A stretch of DNA of 64,000 nt from Agrobacterium sp. RAC06 (lineage in GTDB: Bacteria > Pseudomonadota > Alphaproteobacteria > Rhizobiales > Rhizobiaceae): assembly GCF_001713475.1 (NCBI RefSeq), contig NZ_CP016499.1, positions 310,001 through 374,000 of the forward strand, given 5' to 3'. A program made the position numbers and the translations under genes. This document shows, piece after piece, positions 8,708 through 17,670 of this stretch (the stretch's first letter is position 1; each line of letters opens with the position of its first letter). The notes under the pieces were generated by a model. The model made no database searches and was not told the DNA's origin. It saw only the letters and a program-made list of their open reading frames with translations.

Positions 8708-9532
8708 ATGGCAGTTCTCGGCATTTCTGGAATGCAGTATTCGGGAGAGACTTTTCCCGACGTTCGGATTGTTCTCGGTGAGGACTCCAATGTCTTCACG
8801 CAGATGATCAGTCAGCGCCTGAAGGAGCTGATGGGTGTCGACATCGAGATATGCCGCACGTTCGAGGACTTGCAGATGGCCAATGAGCTGTCGCAGGAGC
8901 CGGTGGTGCTGGCGATCTCGAACATCAACCTGCCGGGCGCCGAAAACGGCGAAGCGCTGGAATACCTGATCGACTGCAACATCCCGACCGTGGTCTTCAC
9001 AGGGACTTTCCAGGACGAGATGCGCGAAAAGCTGCTCGCCAAGGACATCGTTGACTATATCCTCAAGGACAATGTCTTTGCCGTCGAAATGCTGGCGGAG
9101 TCGGTCTATCGCTTCTTGACCAACCATCGTCATCACGTTTTGATCGTCGATGACAGCCCGACCGCACGCGCCCTTCTGTCGAGCCGCCTGCGCCGCTACA
9201 ATTTCCGCGTCAGCCTCGCCGAGAGTGGCGCCAAGGCGATCGAGATCCTGAAGGCCAATTCGGATATCGGCCTCGTGGTCACAGACTACAACATGCCCGA
9301 TATCGACGGTTTCGAACTGACGCGACGCATCCGTTCGGTGCGCGGGTCGCATGAACTGCGAATCATCGGCGTCTCGTCGTCGACCAACCGACTGCTGTCG
9401 GCACGCTTCCTGAAGGTTGGCGGAAACGACTTCATGCTGCGTCCCTTCATCGACGAAGAGTTCTATTGCCGCGTGAACCAGAACCTGGACACGCTCGTTC
9501 AGATTAAAGCTGCGCAAGCCCGCAAAAAATAG
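8708..9532 (+). CDS. Tandem-receiver response regulator without output domain
   Basis: 274 residues, two CheY-like receiver domains (about 19-135 and 142-265). Receiver 1 has an acidic pair (E25/D26) and the switch residues T98 and K120, but the phospho-acceptor position is Asn72 (SNINLPG instead of DLNLPG), so it cannot be phosphorylated normally. Receiver 2 keeps D148/D149, the acceptor D193 (TDYNMPD) and a serine-rich switch, but the invariant lysine is Arg245 (MLRPF). There is no DNA-binding or enzymatic output. The next gene encodes a paralogous pair of receivers with a GGDEF domain, so this protein may act as a partner or phosphate relay for it. Confidence 0.85.
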   Translation: MAVLGISGMQYSGETFPDVRIVLGEDSNVFTQMISQRLKELMGVDIEICRTFEDLQMANELSQEPVVLAISNINLPGAENGEALEYLIDCNIPTVVFTGTFQDEMREKLLAKDIVDYILKDNVFAVEMLAESVYRFLTNHRHHVLIVDDSPTARALLSSRLRRYNFRVSLAESGAKAIEILKANSDIGLVVTDYNMPDIDGFELTRRIRSVRGSHELRIIGVSSSTNRLLSARFLKVGGNDFMLRPFIDEEFYCRVNQNLDTLVQIKAAQARKK

Positions 9533-9617
9533 GTGCGACTTATAATTAAGGTCGCTAGTGTTCTGCCGAGGGAGGAGGTCGCTTATTGAGCGATCTCGGG
9601 AATTCGGTGGATGTTTT

Positions 9618-10940
9618 ATGTATTTTTCTGAGCAGTTTGACACCAAGCCCGCTGTCGTGGGTTCAAAACGCGCGGAGCAGGGCCGAGTCCTGATCATCGA
9701 GGATTCCCGCGCGGTCTCCCAGGTGATGCGTCACCGATTGGAAAACGACTTCTTCTGCCAGGTGACCCAATGCGCCTCGGCAGACGTCTTTCGCAACGTG
9801 GTGCGCGGCGGTGAGAAGTTCGACGTCGCAGTCGTCGATTTGAACCTGCCCGGTGCATCGGACGGCGAAATTCTTGATGCCGTGATCGCTCAAGGAATTC
9901 CGGCGGTCGTGTTCACTGCCGACTTCAATCGTGACCTGCGCGAGCGTCTGCTGCAGAAAGGCGTCGCCGATTACCACGTCAAGAACAATGAAGGCGCGAT
10001 CGACCTCGTCGTCTCGTCGGTCTTGCGCCTCCTTGGCAATCGACAGGTCGGCGTGCTCGTCGTCGACGACCTGCCTTCGGCCCGGGCCATGCTGGCCGAT
10101 CTCCTGCGTGTGCAGAAGTTCCAGGTCTACGAGGCGTCGACCGGATATCAGGCCATGGATATCCTGACGCGCCAGCCGCATATCGAGCTCGTGATTACCG
10201 ATTACAACATGCCTGACATGGACGGCTATGAACTGACGCGACGAATCCGTCGCGACCACAATAGCGACCGTCTGAGGATCATCGGCATTTCCTCGTCCGC
10301 CGACCGCCTCTTGTCGGCAAGCTTCCTGAAGGCCGGCGCGAATGACTTTGTCTATCGTCCCTATGTCATCGAGGAGTTGCAGTGCCGTATCCAGCACAAT
10401 ATCGAAACGCTTGCGCAGCTCAGGCAGCTCCGCGTGGCCGCGTTCAGCGATTATCTGACAGGTCTTCCTAATCGTCGCTTCTTTTTCGACGAGGGGCCGG
10501 CGCAAGTGGCAGGACGTCTCGAGCGGCGCGAGCCATGCTGCATCGCCATGCTCGACATTGATCATTTCAAGAAGCTCAACGACACCTATGGCCATGAAAT
10601 CGGCGACCGGGTTCTGCAGGCGGTCGGTGCCAAGCTCGCGCGCCGGCTCGACGGCAGCGGTCACCTCATGGCCCGGCTTGGTGGCGAGGAGTTCAGTGTC
10701 TTGATGCTGGGCCTCGATGTCGAAAAGGGATCAGCGCTCTGCGAGACATTGCGGCGCGAGATCGAGAGCCTGCGAGTGGCACTCGACGACCAGGATATCA
10801 ACGTGACCATCTCGATCGGGCTTGCGGAAATCGCCGGACGGGAGAGTTTCAGCAATTATCTCGCAGCGGCCGACCAGTTGCTTTACCTCGCGAAGAGCTA
10901 CGGCCGGAACCGTGTCTATTCCGAGACCATGCTTTCCTGA
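9618..10940 (+). CDS. PleD-like diguanylate cyclase (REC-REC-GGDEF)
   Basis: 441 residues. Receiver 1 (about 22-135) has acceptor D74 (VVDLNLPG); receiver 2 (about 145-262) has D150/D151 and acceptor D195, with Arg in place of the invariant lysine (VYRPY). The C-terminal GGDEF domain has DYLTGLPNRR, the metal-binding DIDHF and the active-site GGEEF at 355-359, so it should make cyclic-di-GMP. The inhibitory RxxD site is absent (Gly and His occupy the Arg and Asp positions). The start at ATG 9618 is preceded by GGTGG; an upstream ATG at 9558 is less likely. The plan is that of PleD, but no divK lies beside it, so a paralog is more likely than PleD itself. Confidence 0.88.
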   Translation: MYFSEQFDTKPAVVGSKRAEQGRVLIIEDSRAVSQVMRHRLENDFFCQVTQCASADVFRNVVRGGEKFDVAVVDLNLPGASDGEILDAVIAQGIPAVVFTADFNRDLRERLLQKGVADYHVKNNEGAIDLVVSSVLRLLGNRQVGVLVVDDLPSARAMLADLLRVQKFQVYEASTGYQAMDILTRQPHIELVITDYNMPDMDGYELTRRIRRDHNSDRLRIIGISSSADRLLSASFLKAGANDFVYRPYVIEELQCRIQHNIETLAQLRQLRVAAFSDYLTGLPNRRFFFDEGPAQVAGRLERREPCCIAMLDIDHFKKLNDTYGHEIGDRVLQAVGAKLARRLDGSGHLMARLGGEEFSVLMLGLDVEKGSALCETLRREIESLRVALDDQDINVTISIGLAEIAGRESFSNYLAAADQLLYLAKSYGRNRVYSETMLS

Positions 10941-11018
10941 CCTGAATTCCATTGCGCTCTGGTCGTGCTGCGGGCGCATGCCCATATGTGTGCGACCATC
11001 CGCAGCCCGGAGAGTCAA

Positions 11019-11945
11019 ATGCCTCCCATTATTTCTATCAATTCTCTCTCCAAGACCTATTCCAACGGTTTCAAGGCGCTCGACAGCGTCAGTTTCGACA
11101 TTGAAGAAGGCGAGATCCTCGCACTTCTCGGTCCCAACGGCGCCGGCAAGACGACGCTGATCTCGATCATCTGCGGCATGACCAATCCCAGTGGCGGGCA
11201 GGTGACGGTCTCCGGTCATGACGTGGTCAAGGACTTTCGCAAGACCCGGGCCGAGATCGGTCTGGTGCCGCAGGAACTGACGACCGACATGTTCGAGACG
11301 GTGTTCAACACAGTCAGTTTCTCGCGGGGCCTGCACGGCAAGAAGCCCGATCCCGCCTATATCGACCAGATCCTTAGGGATCTCAGCCTCTACGAGAAAC
11401 GCAACAATGCGCTTCGCGAATTGTCGGGTGGCATGAAGCGGCGGGTGTTGATCGCCAAGGCGCTGTCGCACCAGCCGCGCATCCTCTTCCTCGACGAGCC
11501 CACCGCCGGCGTCGACGTGGCGCTGCGCAAGGACATGTGGCAGCTCGTCGAGCGCCTGCGCAAGACCGGCGTGACCATCATCCTCACCACCCACTACATC
11601 GAGGAGGCGCAGGGCATCGCCGACCGTGTGGGCGTCATCAATCGTGGCAAGCTGCTGCTGGTCGAGGAGAAGAATGCGCTGATGCGCAAGCTCGGGCGCA
11701 AGCAATTGACCATCGTGCTCACCGAACCCATCCAGGCGATACCGGCAGACCTCGCCGGCTATTCGCTCTCACTCGGCGAAGACGGACGCGAACTCGTCTA
11801 CGACTATGAACTTGGAAGCGAAGACGGTGAGATTGCCCGGCTTCTGGCTGCGATCGATGCCGCCGGCCTGAAATTTAGCGATGTCTCCACGCGCCAGACG
11901 TCTCTGGAGGACATTTTCGTCTCGCTGATCGGAGAGGCTGCATGA
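11019..11945 (+). CDS. ABC-2 type exporter ATP-binding protein
   Basis: 308 residues. Walker [10 protein letters not shown] near residue 40, Q-loop VPQEL, signature LSGGMKRR near 138 and Walker [13 protein letters not shown] are intact, and a C-terminal DrrA/NodI-like extension ends in [11 protein letters not shown]. These proteins power export of drugs, polysaccharides or lipids; the substrate cannot be told. The ATG at 11019 follows GGAGAG. Its stop overlaps the permease start by four bases (ATGA), so the two form one transporter operon. Confidence 0.9.
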   Translation: MPPIISINSLSKTYSNGFKALDSVSFDIEEGEILALLGPNGAGKTTLISIICGMTNPSGGQVTVSGHDVVKDFRKTRAEIGLVPQELTTDMFETVFNTVSFSRGLHGKKPDPAYIDQILRDLSLYEKRNNALRELSGGMKRRVLIAKALSHQPRILFLDEPTAGVDVALRKDMWQLVERLRKTGVTIILTTHYIEEAQGIADRVGVINRGKLLLVEEKNALMRKLGRKQLTIVLTEPIQAIPADLAGYSLSLGEDGRELVYDYELGSEDGEIARLLAAIDAAGLKFSDVSTRQTSLEDIFVSLIGEAA

Positions 11946-12703
11946 ACATCGAAGCGATCAAGTCCATCTATGTCTACGAGATGGCACGGATGCGCCGCAC
12001 ACTGCTGCAGAGCGTGATCTCGCCCGTCCTGTCCACAGCGCTCTATTTCATCGTCTTCGGGGCAGCCGTTGGCTCGCGCATGGAAGAGATCGGCGGTGTC
12101 TCCTATGGCGCCTTCATCACGCCCGGTCTGATCATGCTGGCGCTGATCACCCAATGCGTCTCGAATGGTTCGGCGGGCATCTATTTCCCGAAGTTCACCG
12201 GCACGATTTATGAAATCCTCTCGGCGCCGGTGGCGATGACGGAGATCCTGATCGGCTATGTCGGAGCTGCTGCCACGAAGGGCATGATGATTGGGCTGAT
12301 CATCTTGGCAACGGCGATGTTCTTCGTCGATCTGCAGATCGAACATCCCGCGCTCATGCTGTTTTTCATGGTGCTCACATCGATCACATTCAGCCTCGCC
12401 GGCTTCATCATCGGCATTCTGGCGAAGAATTTCGAGCAGTTGAGCCTCGTGCCGTCGCTGGTCGTGCCGCCGCTCACCTTCCTGGGCGGCACCTTCTACT
12501 CGATCGACATGCTGCCGCCGTTCTGGCAGGCGGTGAGCCATCTCAATCCGGTGCTCTATCTGGTGAGCGGTTTCCGCTGGAGCTTCTTCGAGGTGTCGGA
12601 TGTGCATCCGCTCATCAGCCTCGGCATGATCGCTGTCTTCCTCGCTGCGTGCCTTGGTTTTCTCGCCTGGATCTTCAGGACGGGCTACAAGCTCCGGCCC
12701 TGA
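11942..12703 (+). CDS. ABC-2 type exporter permease
   Basis: 253 residues with six predicted membrane segments of the ABC-2/NodJ-DrrB type, including the conserved region [21 protein letters not shown] between segments 5 and 6. It pairs with the ATPase just upstream through a four-base overlap. The N-terminal cytoplasmic helix ([19 protein letters not shown]) is usual for the family. Exported substrate unknown. Confidence 0.9.
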   Translation: MNIEAIKSIYVYEMARMRRTLLQSVISPVLSTALYFIVFGAAVGSRMEEIGGVSYGAFITPGLIMLALITQCVSNGSAGIYFPKFTGTIYEILSAPVAMTEILIGYVGAAATKGMMIGLIILATAMFFVDLQIEHPALMLFFMVLTSITFSLAGFIIGILAKNFEQLSLVPSLVVPPLTFLGGTFYSIDMLPPFWQAVSHLNPVLYLVSGFRWSFFEVSDVHPLISLGMIAVFLAACLGFLAWIFRTGYKLRP

Positions 12704-12713
12704 ACCGGCTCCC

Positions 12714-13412
12714 TCAGTCGCGCAGCCTGAGTTCGTCTGTCTGCATCTGCATGGAACTCAGGGTCGAGAGAAAACTCATGCCGAGAAGGCTCTGGTCGAG
12801 CAGGCCTTCTTCGAGCACGACAGCATCCACGTTTGTGCGGATGATCGGGCCGAGCCGCATTTCGGGAATGCGCAAGGGGGCTGCGGAGGCGCGGCCGTTG
12901 GCGGTAAGCACCGTGCGGGTGAAGCTAAGCTCGCCGGGATCGATGCCCATCAGCATGGCGTCCTCGTAACGCAGTGCGACGGAACTCGCTCCGGTGTCGA
13001 TCAGCACGGGTACTGCGACGGCTCCAATCTCGACCGTGGTCTCGAAATGCCCACCGAGCGCCTTGTGCAGGATCACTTCGGCGGAACCATCGGCTGTCGT
13101 TACTGTAATCGCCCGTCCCGGAATCAGGCCTGCCAAGACGCGCTCGCCAACGCTGCGAAAATCGCCGCGATAGAGATAGCCGGTGACGAGGACGAGAGCG
13201 ATCAGTACCCAGATCGCCATCTGGCGCAGGCTTTGGCCCAGATTGCGCCGGCCGACCAGAATGCCGGCTGAGATCATCAGCAGGATTGGGAGCGCCACGA
13301 CCAGGCGGCCGAAGGCTTCGTTGTCCAAGCCGAAGCTTTGGCCGCTATCGTGGTTCATCACGAGAATGACAAGGCCGATCGCGAGAATGGCGATGCCGAT
13401 AACAAACCGCAT
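12714..13412 (-). CDS. Membrane-anchored retropepsin-like aspartic protease (TIGR02281 type)
   Basis: 232 residues. Three hydrophobic segments lie at about 2-20, 36-53 and 66-80, followed by a single retropepsin domain with the active-site triplet D139-T-G (VLIDTGASSVAL) and the later hydrophobic flap (LLGMSFLSTL). Being single-domain, it would need to dimerise to form an active site, facing the periplasm. Its ATG shares one base with the DUF1289 stop (TGATG at 13410-13414), so it is coupled to that gene, and cobS lies upstream on the same strand. Substrate unknown. Confidence 0.85.
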   Translation of the reverse strand: MRFVIGIAILAIGLVILVMNHDSGQSFGLDNEAFGRLVVALPILLMISAGILVGRRNLGQSLRQMAIWVLIALVLVTGYLYRGDFRSVGERVLAGLIPGRAITVTTADGSAEVILHKALGGHFETTVEIGAVAVPVLIDTGASSVALRYEDAMLMGIDPGELSFTRTVLTANGRASAAPLRIPEMRLGPIIRTNVDAVVLEEGLLDQSLLGMSFLSTLSSMQMQTDELRLRD

Positions 13413-13633
13413 CAGCCGCCCTCGCGTTCACGCACCAGGCGCGTGCGGCGTGTCTCGCGGCGGGGCTTGCGCTCGACGTTTTCGAGCCGCGCCGGCAGTT
13501 CAGCCATGATCGATCGCCGCTCGAGGCCGGTATAGCTCGTCCACAGGCCGATCTCTTCGCGCGTTCGGCCGCATCCGAAGCAGTAGCCGGTCTTGTCATC
13601 GATCGAACAGATCATAATGCAGGGAGATTCCAT
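13412..13633 (-). CDS. DUF1289 small cysteine-rich protein
   Basis: 73 residues. The family signature is clear: SPCIMIC, then GYCFGCGRTREEIGLW, with four cysteines placed to bind a metal or iron-sulfur centre. The C-terminal half is very rich in arginine. The start is taken at ATG 13633, where the family begins. It lies 35 bases after cobS and overlaps the protease start. Function is not known for the family. Confidence 0.85.
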   Translation of the reverse strand: MESPCIMICSIDDKTGYCFGCGRTREEIGLWTSYTGLERRSIMAELPARLENVERKPRRETRRTRLVREREGG

Positions 13634-13668
13634 CGCGAGCCCTTTGGTTTCGCTCCTATATCGGTCGC

Positions 13669-14454
13669 TCAGAGAATGATGGCAAGGGCCACGAGGAAGG
13701 CGATCTCGCAGAGTTGTTGACTGGCGCCGATCGTGTCGCCGGTATGCCCCTCGATGCGCCTGCGGCAGTGGCGCGTGAAGGCCGCCACGATGCCGGCCGC
13801 AAACAGGCCGGCGGCAGACCACGCGTGGAACGGGAGGGCAAGGAGGCCGATGCCGGCCGTCAATACGCCACCGAGAAAGAGGGCTATGCGCGTCGCCTCC
13901 GGATCAGGGGCGCCGGCCGATCCAGCCACGCCATCCGGCCGAGCCGAGGGCAGGGCGGACCAGTGCCAGACCATCAGGCTTCGGCTGAGGTTTGCTGCAG
14001 CCAGCCAGGCAAGGGCCATGGCAAGCGGTGGTAGGGTTTCGATCAGGATCGCGAGCGCCGCGACACGGAGCGCGATCGACAGGATCAGCGCCAGCGCACC
14101 ATAGGTGCCAATGCGGCTATCCTTCATGATCGCCAGCGCCTTCTCGCGGCTGCGACCACCTCCGAGCCCGTCCGCGGTGTCTGACAGGCCGTCCTCGTGC
14201 AGGGCGCCGGTCAGCATGACCTGCAGCCCGATACCTATCAGAGCCACAAGCACCGGGTCGACACCGGAGGCCGACAGGAGTGCCATGATCGAGGCAGCGG
14301 GGAGGGCGATGATCAGGCCAGCCAGCGGGAATCCGGCGACCGTGCGGCTAAGGCTTCCGTCATGGCCTGCAAAGAAGCGATCCGGTACCGACAGGCGGCT
14401 GAGGAAGGAAATGGCACGCGCCGTTTCCGTGACTAGGTTCTCGACGACCTGCAT
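13669..14454 (-). CDS. cobS: Adenosylcobinamide-GDP ribazoletransferase (cobalamin synthase) CobS
   Basis: 261 residues, a polytopic inner-membrane enzyme that joins adenosylcobinamide-GDP and alpha-ribazole to make adenosylcobalamin (CobV in the older Pseudomonas naming). The family core is plain: FLSRLSVP near the N-terminus, the metal-binding GALHEDGLSDTADGLGGG with its acidic residues, and KDSRIGTYG. ATG at 14454 is preceded by AAAGGAA at a good spacing. It is divergent from cobT, the preceding step of lower-ligand attachment. Confidence 0.94.
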   Translation of the reverse strand: MQVVENLVTETARAISFLSRLSVPDRFFAGHDGSLSRTVAGFPLAGLIIALPAASIMALLSASGVDPVLVALIGIGLQVMLTGALHEDGLSDTADGLGGGRSREKALAIMKDSRIGTYGALALILSIALRVAALAILIETLPPLAMALAWLAAANLSRSLMVWHWSALPSARPDGVAGSAGAPDPEATRIALFLGGVLTAGIGLLALPFHAWSAAGLFAAGIVAAFTRHCRRRIEGHTGDTIGASQQLCEIAFLVALAIIL

Positions 14455-14578
14455 GGTTCCTTTCCGTTTTGTCCTCGACCGACTGCGTCGCTTTTTTGAG
14501 TTGAGCGGTGCGGGTCCGGTCTTTAAGAGAGAGGCCACAAAGCCTGATTTGCTGGAAGAATACAAGGAAGCCCGACCC

Positions 14579-15601
14579 ATGAGCGTTACCGGCCTGCCAT
14601 TCGACGATTTTCGCACGCTGTTGCGTGACCTGCCGGGACCCAGCACTGCGGCGCTCGTGGCGGCGCGCGAACGCGACAAGCAACTGACCAAGCCGCCGGG
14701 CGCGCTTGGACGGCTCGAAGAGATTGCCATGTGGCTTGCCGCCTGGAGTGGTCGCGCGCCTGCGGTCAATCGTCCACTGGTCGCGATCTTCGCCGGCAAT
14801 CACGGGGTTACCAAGCATGGCATCACGCCGTTCCCGCCGTCGGTCACCCAGCAGATGGTCGAGAATTTTGCAGCCGGCGGCGCTGCCATCAACCAGATCT
14901 GCGTGACGCATGATCTCGGCCTGAAGATCTTTGACCTCGCGCTCGACTATCCGACCGGCGACATCACCTGTGAAGCGGCACTGTCGGAGCGCGATTGCGC
15001 CGCGACCATGGCCTTCGGCATGGAGGCGATTGCCGGCGGAACCGATCTTCTTTGCATCGGTGAAATGGGCATCGGCAACACGACGATTGCGGCCGCGATC
15101 AATCTCGCGCTCTATGGCGGCGAGGCAGAGGACTGGGTCGGTCCGGGCACTGGCTCGGAAGGCGATGTTTTGGCGCGCAAGGTTGCCGCCGTCAAGCAGG
15201 CGGTCGAGTTCCACCGCGAGCATCTGTCCGATCCGCTCGAAGTCCTTCGTCGTCTCGGCGGTCGCGAGATCGCCGCAATGGCCGGTGCGATCCTCGCAGC
15301 CCGTATGGAAAAGATCCCGGTCCTGATCGACGGCTATGTCGCAACGGCGGCTGCCTCGATCCTGAAGGCGGCCAATCCTTCCGCGCTGGATCACTGCCTG
15401 ATCGGCCACGTTTCGGGCGAGCCTGGTCATCTGCGTGCAATCGAACGCCTCGGCAAGACGCCGCTTCTGGCGCTTGGCATGCGGCTCGGTGAAGGCACTG
15501 GAGCCGCCCTCGCGGCCGGCATCGTCAAGGCTGCGGCGGCCTGCCATTCCGGCATGGCAACCTTCGAACAGGCTGGGGTATCCAACAAGTCGCATGAGTG
15601 A
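14579..15601 (+). CDS. cobT: Nicotinate-nucleotide-dimethylbenzimidazole phosphoribosyltransferase CobT
   Basis: 340 residues. It transfers phosphoribose from nicotinate mononucleotide to 5,6-dimethylbenzimidazole to form alpha-ribazole phosphate. Visible marks are [18 protein letters not shown], the EMGIGNTT phosphate loop and the catalytic glutamate in [10 protein letters not shown] near the C-terminus. The ATG at 14579 follows AAGGAAG. Its end overlaps dgkA by eight bases. Together with cobS (divergent) and bluB (46 kb downstream) it covers the lower-ligand branch. Confidence 0.94.
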   Translation: MSVTGLPFDDFRTLLRDLPGPSTAALVAARERDKQLTKPPGALGRLEEIAMWLAAWSGRAPAVNRPLVAIFAGNHGVTKHGITPFPPSVTQQMVENFAAGGAAINQICVTHDLGLKIFDLALDYPTGDITCEAALSERDCAATMAFGMEAIAGGTDLLCIGEMGIGNTTIAAAINLALYGGEAEDWVGPGTGSEGDVLARKVAAVKQAVEFHREHLSDPLEVLRRLGGREIAAMAGAILAARMEKIPVLIDGYVATAAASILKAANPSALDHCLIGHVSGEPGHLRAIERLGKTPLLALGMRLGEGTGAALAAGIVKAAAACHSGMATFEQAGVSNKSHE

Positions 15602-16016
15602 TCGCACATCAAAGCCCGGCGATGCGGAGCCGCTCGCCTCTAAAGTCATCAAGAAGAAGACAGGTATCGCGCATCTCTTTGCCGCCGCTCAGTATTCGGC
15701 TCAGGGATTTCGACGTCTGATCCAGGAGGCGGCCTTCCGGCATGAGCTTCTGGCGTTTGTCGGCGGTCTGGTCGTGTTCGTTCTCGTCGGTGCGAGCCTC
15801 TTTGAATTCCTCGGCTTCGTCGTTCTGATGATGCTGATGTTTTCGGTGGAGGCGCTCAACACCGCGATCGAAGAACTCGTCGACCGCATCTCGCCGGAGA
15901 TCTCGACGGTCGGCCGCAATGCCAAGGATCTCGGATCCTTCGCCGTCTTCTGCCTGATCATGGCCAATGGCGCATTTGCTGCTTACGTCGTGATCAGCCG
16001 GCTGTTTCTCGCCTGA
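15594..16016 (+). CDS. dgkA: Diacylglycerol kinase DgkA
   Basis: 140 residues, a small trimeric membrane kinase that rephosphorylates diacylglycerol to phosphatidic acid; in rhizobia diacylglycerol also arises from cyclic glucan and betaine-lipid metabolism. Three membrane helices and the catalytic signature [15 protein letters not shown] are present. It has about 20 extra N-terminal residues compared with E. coli. It overlaps cobT by eight bases. Its TGA abuts the stop of the converging kinase gene in a 16-base palindrome. Confidence 0.92.
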   Translation: MSDRTSKPGDAEPLASKVIKKKTGIAHLFAAAQYSAQGFRRLIQEAAFRHELLAFVGGLVVFVLVGASLFEFLGFVVLMMLMFSVEALNTAIEELVDRISPEISTVGRNAKDLGSFAVFCLIMANGAFAAYVVISRLFLA

Positions 16017-16024
16017 TCAGGCGA
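16009..16024. terminator. Palindrome formed by two abutting stop codons
   Basis: TCGCCTGATCAGGCGA is a perfect 16-base palindrome that contains the dgkA stop (TGA, 16014-16016) and the converging kinase stop (complement TCA, 16017-16019). There is no loop and no T tract, so it is at best a weak terminator. Confidence 0.3.
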
Positions 16025-17552
16025 ATTGCCGGCGGCGCGGTTCGATGGCTTTGACTTCCGAGACAGCCGGCAGGCTTTCGAGGACGCGGCTCGATGGCAG
16101 GATGGCGATGACTTCCGTGCCTTCCCTGAGCTTCGACTTCAACTTGAATTCGCCGCCATGCTTGGCGAGGATTGCCTGGACGATCGGCAGGCCGAGCCCC
16201 GTGCCCTGTTCGGCACTCTTGATCGCAATCGAGCCCTGACCGAAGGCGGAGAGGACGACGGGGATTTCGTTTTCCGGAATGCCCGGGCCGTTGTCCTTGA
16301 TCGAGATGTATTGTCCGCCGCCGGCGGTCCAGCCGGCCTTGACCATGATCTCGCCGCCCTGAGGCGTGAATTTCACCGCATTCGACAAGAGGTTTAGGAT
16401 CACCTGGCGCAAAGCCTTTTCGTCGGCCCAGAGTGACGGCAGTGCCTTTTCGAATTGCTGGTCGATGCGGATGTTCTTCGATTTGGCGCGCAGTTGGATC
16501 ATGCCGATGCAGTCTTCGGCGACCTCCAGGAGAGATACGCTTTCTTCGCTCAGCTCGTATTTGCCGGCCTCGATCCGCGACAGGTCGAGGATCTCGTTGA
16601 TCAGTTCGAGCAGATGGCTTCCCGAGCGATGGATGTCTCCAGCATATTCCTTGTAAAGCGGGTTGTTCAGCGGCCCGAGCACTTCCGTCGCCATGACCTC
16701 GGAAAAGCCGAGGATGGCGTTGAGCGGGGTGCGCAGTTCGTGGGACATGGAGGCGAGGAAGCGCGACTTTGCCATATTGGCCTCTTCGGCCCGACGCCTT
16801 GCCTCATCGGACAGGGACTTGGCGACTTCCAGTTCGGCGATCAGGTCGTCCTTTTCCGTCTGGAAGGACAGAAGCTTGAGATTGGCCTGATGCAGTCGGT
16901 TGGTGATGTAGATGAAGAAGATCAGCGCCGTGGTGAAAACCGCCGTCAGGCCGATGTCGAGGATATTCCGGCCGGTGATCGACACGACGGTCAGCGCGGC
17001 CACCGTGGGCAGGAAGCCGAACAGCACGGCCTGACGCAAAAGCATGCTGGCCATGGCCGTAATGGAAAGGGCCACCAGCAGCACGGCACCCTTGTAGAAG
17101 GTGAAGGCGGTCGGGTTGCAGGTGTCGCAGTCCTGCAGGACGAAGATCGCCCAGGACAGTCCCATGGCTGCCTGCGCGGCCAGCAGGATGCGACGCCATC
17201 TGATCTGGTTTTCCGGCGAGATTTCGGTCTTGGATGCGCGCCTGACGATCAGGATGCCGATTGCATGCATCGTGAGCGCAAAGAGGCCCCAGATGATGAA
17301 ATGCGGCTGCGCAGTGAAATAGGCACCGGAGGTCGCGATCAGTAGGATCGTGATCGGGATGACGGCCGCACCCTGCAGGCAGGCGCCGACATGCATCGCG
17401 AGGATCTCTGCATCGAAGGCCGGGGAGGTGCCCGGGCCCGTCTGAAGACGTTCGCGGGTGGTCCGGACAGCGCGCGTCGTTGCCCTGTTGCGATTGTGTC
17501 GCGTCAGGTCGAGAACGTTTTTGTCCGCCGATGTATCTACGCCGTTACTCAT
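16017..17552 (-). CDS. Membrane sensor histidine kinase (DivJ/PleC/PdhS-like core)
   Basis: 511 residues. Six hydrophobic segments occupy about 55-220 (pairs near 60-75, 85-103, 122-140, 155-172, 178-195, 200-217), then a short coiled linker (230-262). The HisKA domain has H271 in SMSHELRTPL, and the ATPase domain has the N box NLLSNAVKFTP, G1 DNGPGIP and G2 GTGLGLP. There is no PAS or receiver domain. The HisKA stretch LGFSEVMATEVLGPL resembles alphaproteobacterial DivJ/PleC/PdhS kinases, which act on DivK and PleD; a DivJ role is possible because DivJ is membrane-bound, but no partner gene is adjacent. Confidence 0.85.
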   Translation of the reverse strand: MSNGVDTSADKNVLDLTRHNRNRATTRAVRTTRERLQTGPGTSPAFDAEILAMHVGACLQGAAVIPITILLIATSGAYFTAQPHFIIWGLFALTMHAIGILIVRRASKTEISPENQIRWRRILLAAQAAMGLSWAIFVLQDCDTCNPTAFTFYKGAVLLVALSITAMASMLLRQAVLFGFLPTVAALTVVSITGRNILDIGLTAVFTTALIFFIYITNRLHQANLKLLSFQTEKDDLIAELEVAKSLSDEARRRAEEANMAKSRFLASMSHELRTPLNAILGFSEVMATEVLGPLNNPLYKEYAGDIHRSGSHLLELINEILDLSRIEAGKYELSEESVSLLEVAEDCIGMIQLRAKSKNIRIDQQFEKALPSLWADEKALRQVILNLLSNAVKFTPQGGEIMVKAGWTAGGGQYISIKDNGPGIPENEIPVVLSAFGQGSIAIKSAEQGTGLGLPIVQAILAKHGGEFKLKSKLREGTEVIAILPSSRVLESLPAVSEVKAIEPRRRQFA

Positions 17553-17670
17553 TGCGTTGCAGTCTTCCGCGCCTTGGTGAACCCTAGCGGGGAAATCTTA
17601 AGAAGATCCTGTCTTGGAAGGTTTTGTTTGCCATGTGTAAAAAGGATCTGTTGTTGAAGTGGGTGGAAAT

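Noticed and set aside
8708..10940. Calling the cyclase gene pleD with the upstream gene as divK
   Set aside because: DivK is a single receiver of about 120 residues; the upstream protein has two receivers and one is dead, so the divK-pleD operon name would mislead.
14455..14578. Cobalamin riboswitch between cobS and cobT
   Set aside because: The 124-base gap is too short for one and lacks the B12 box and the GCCACTG element.
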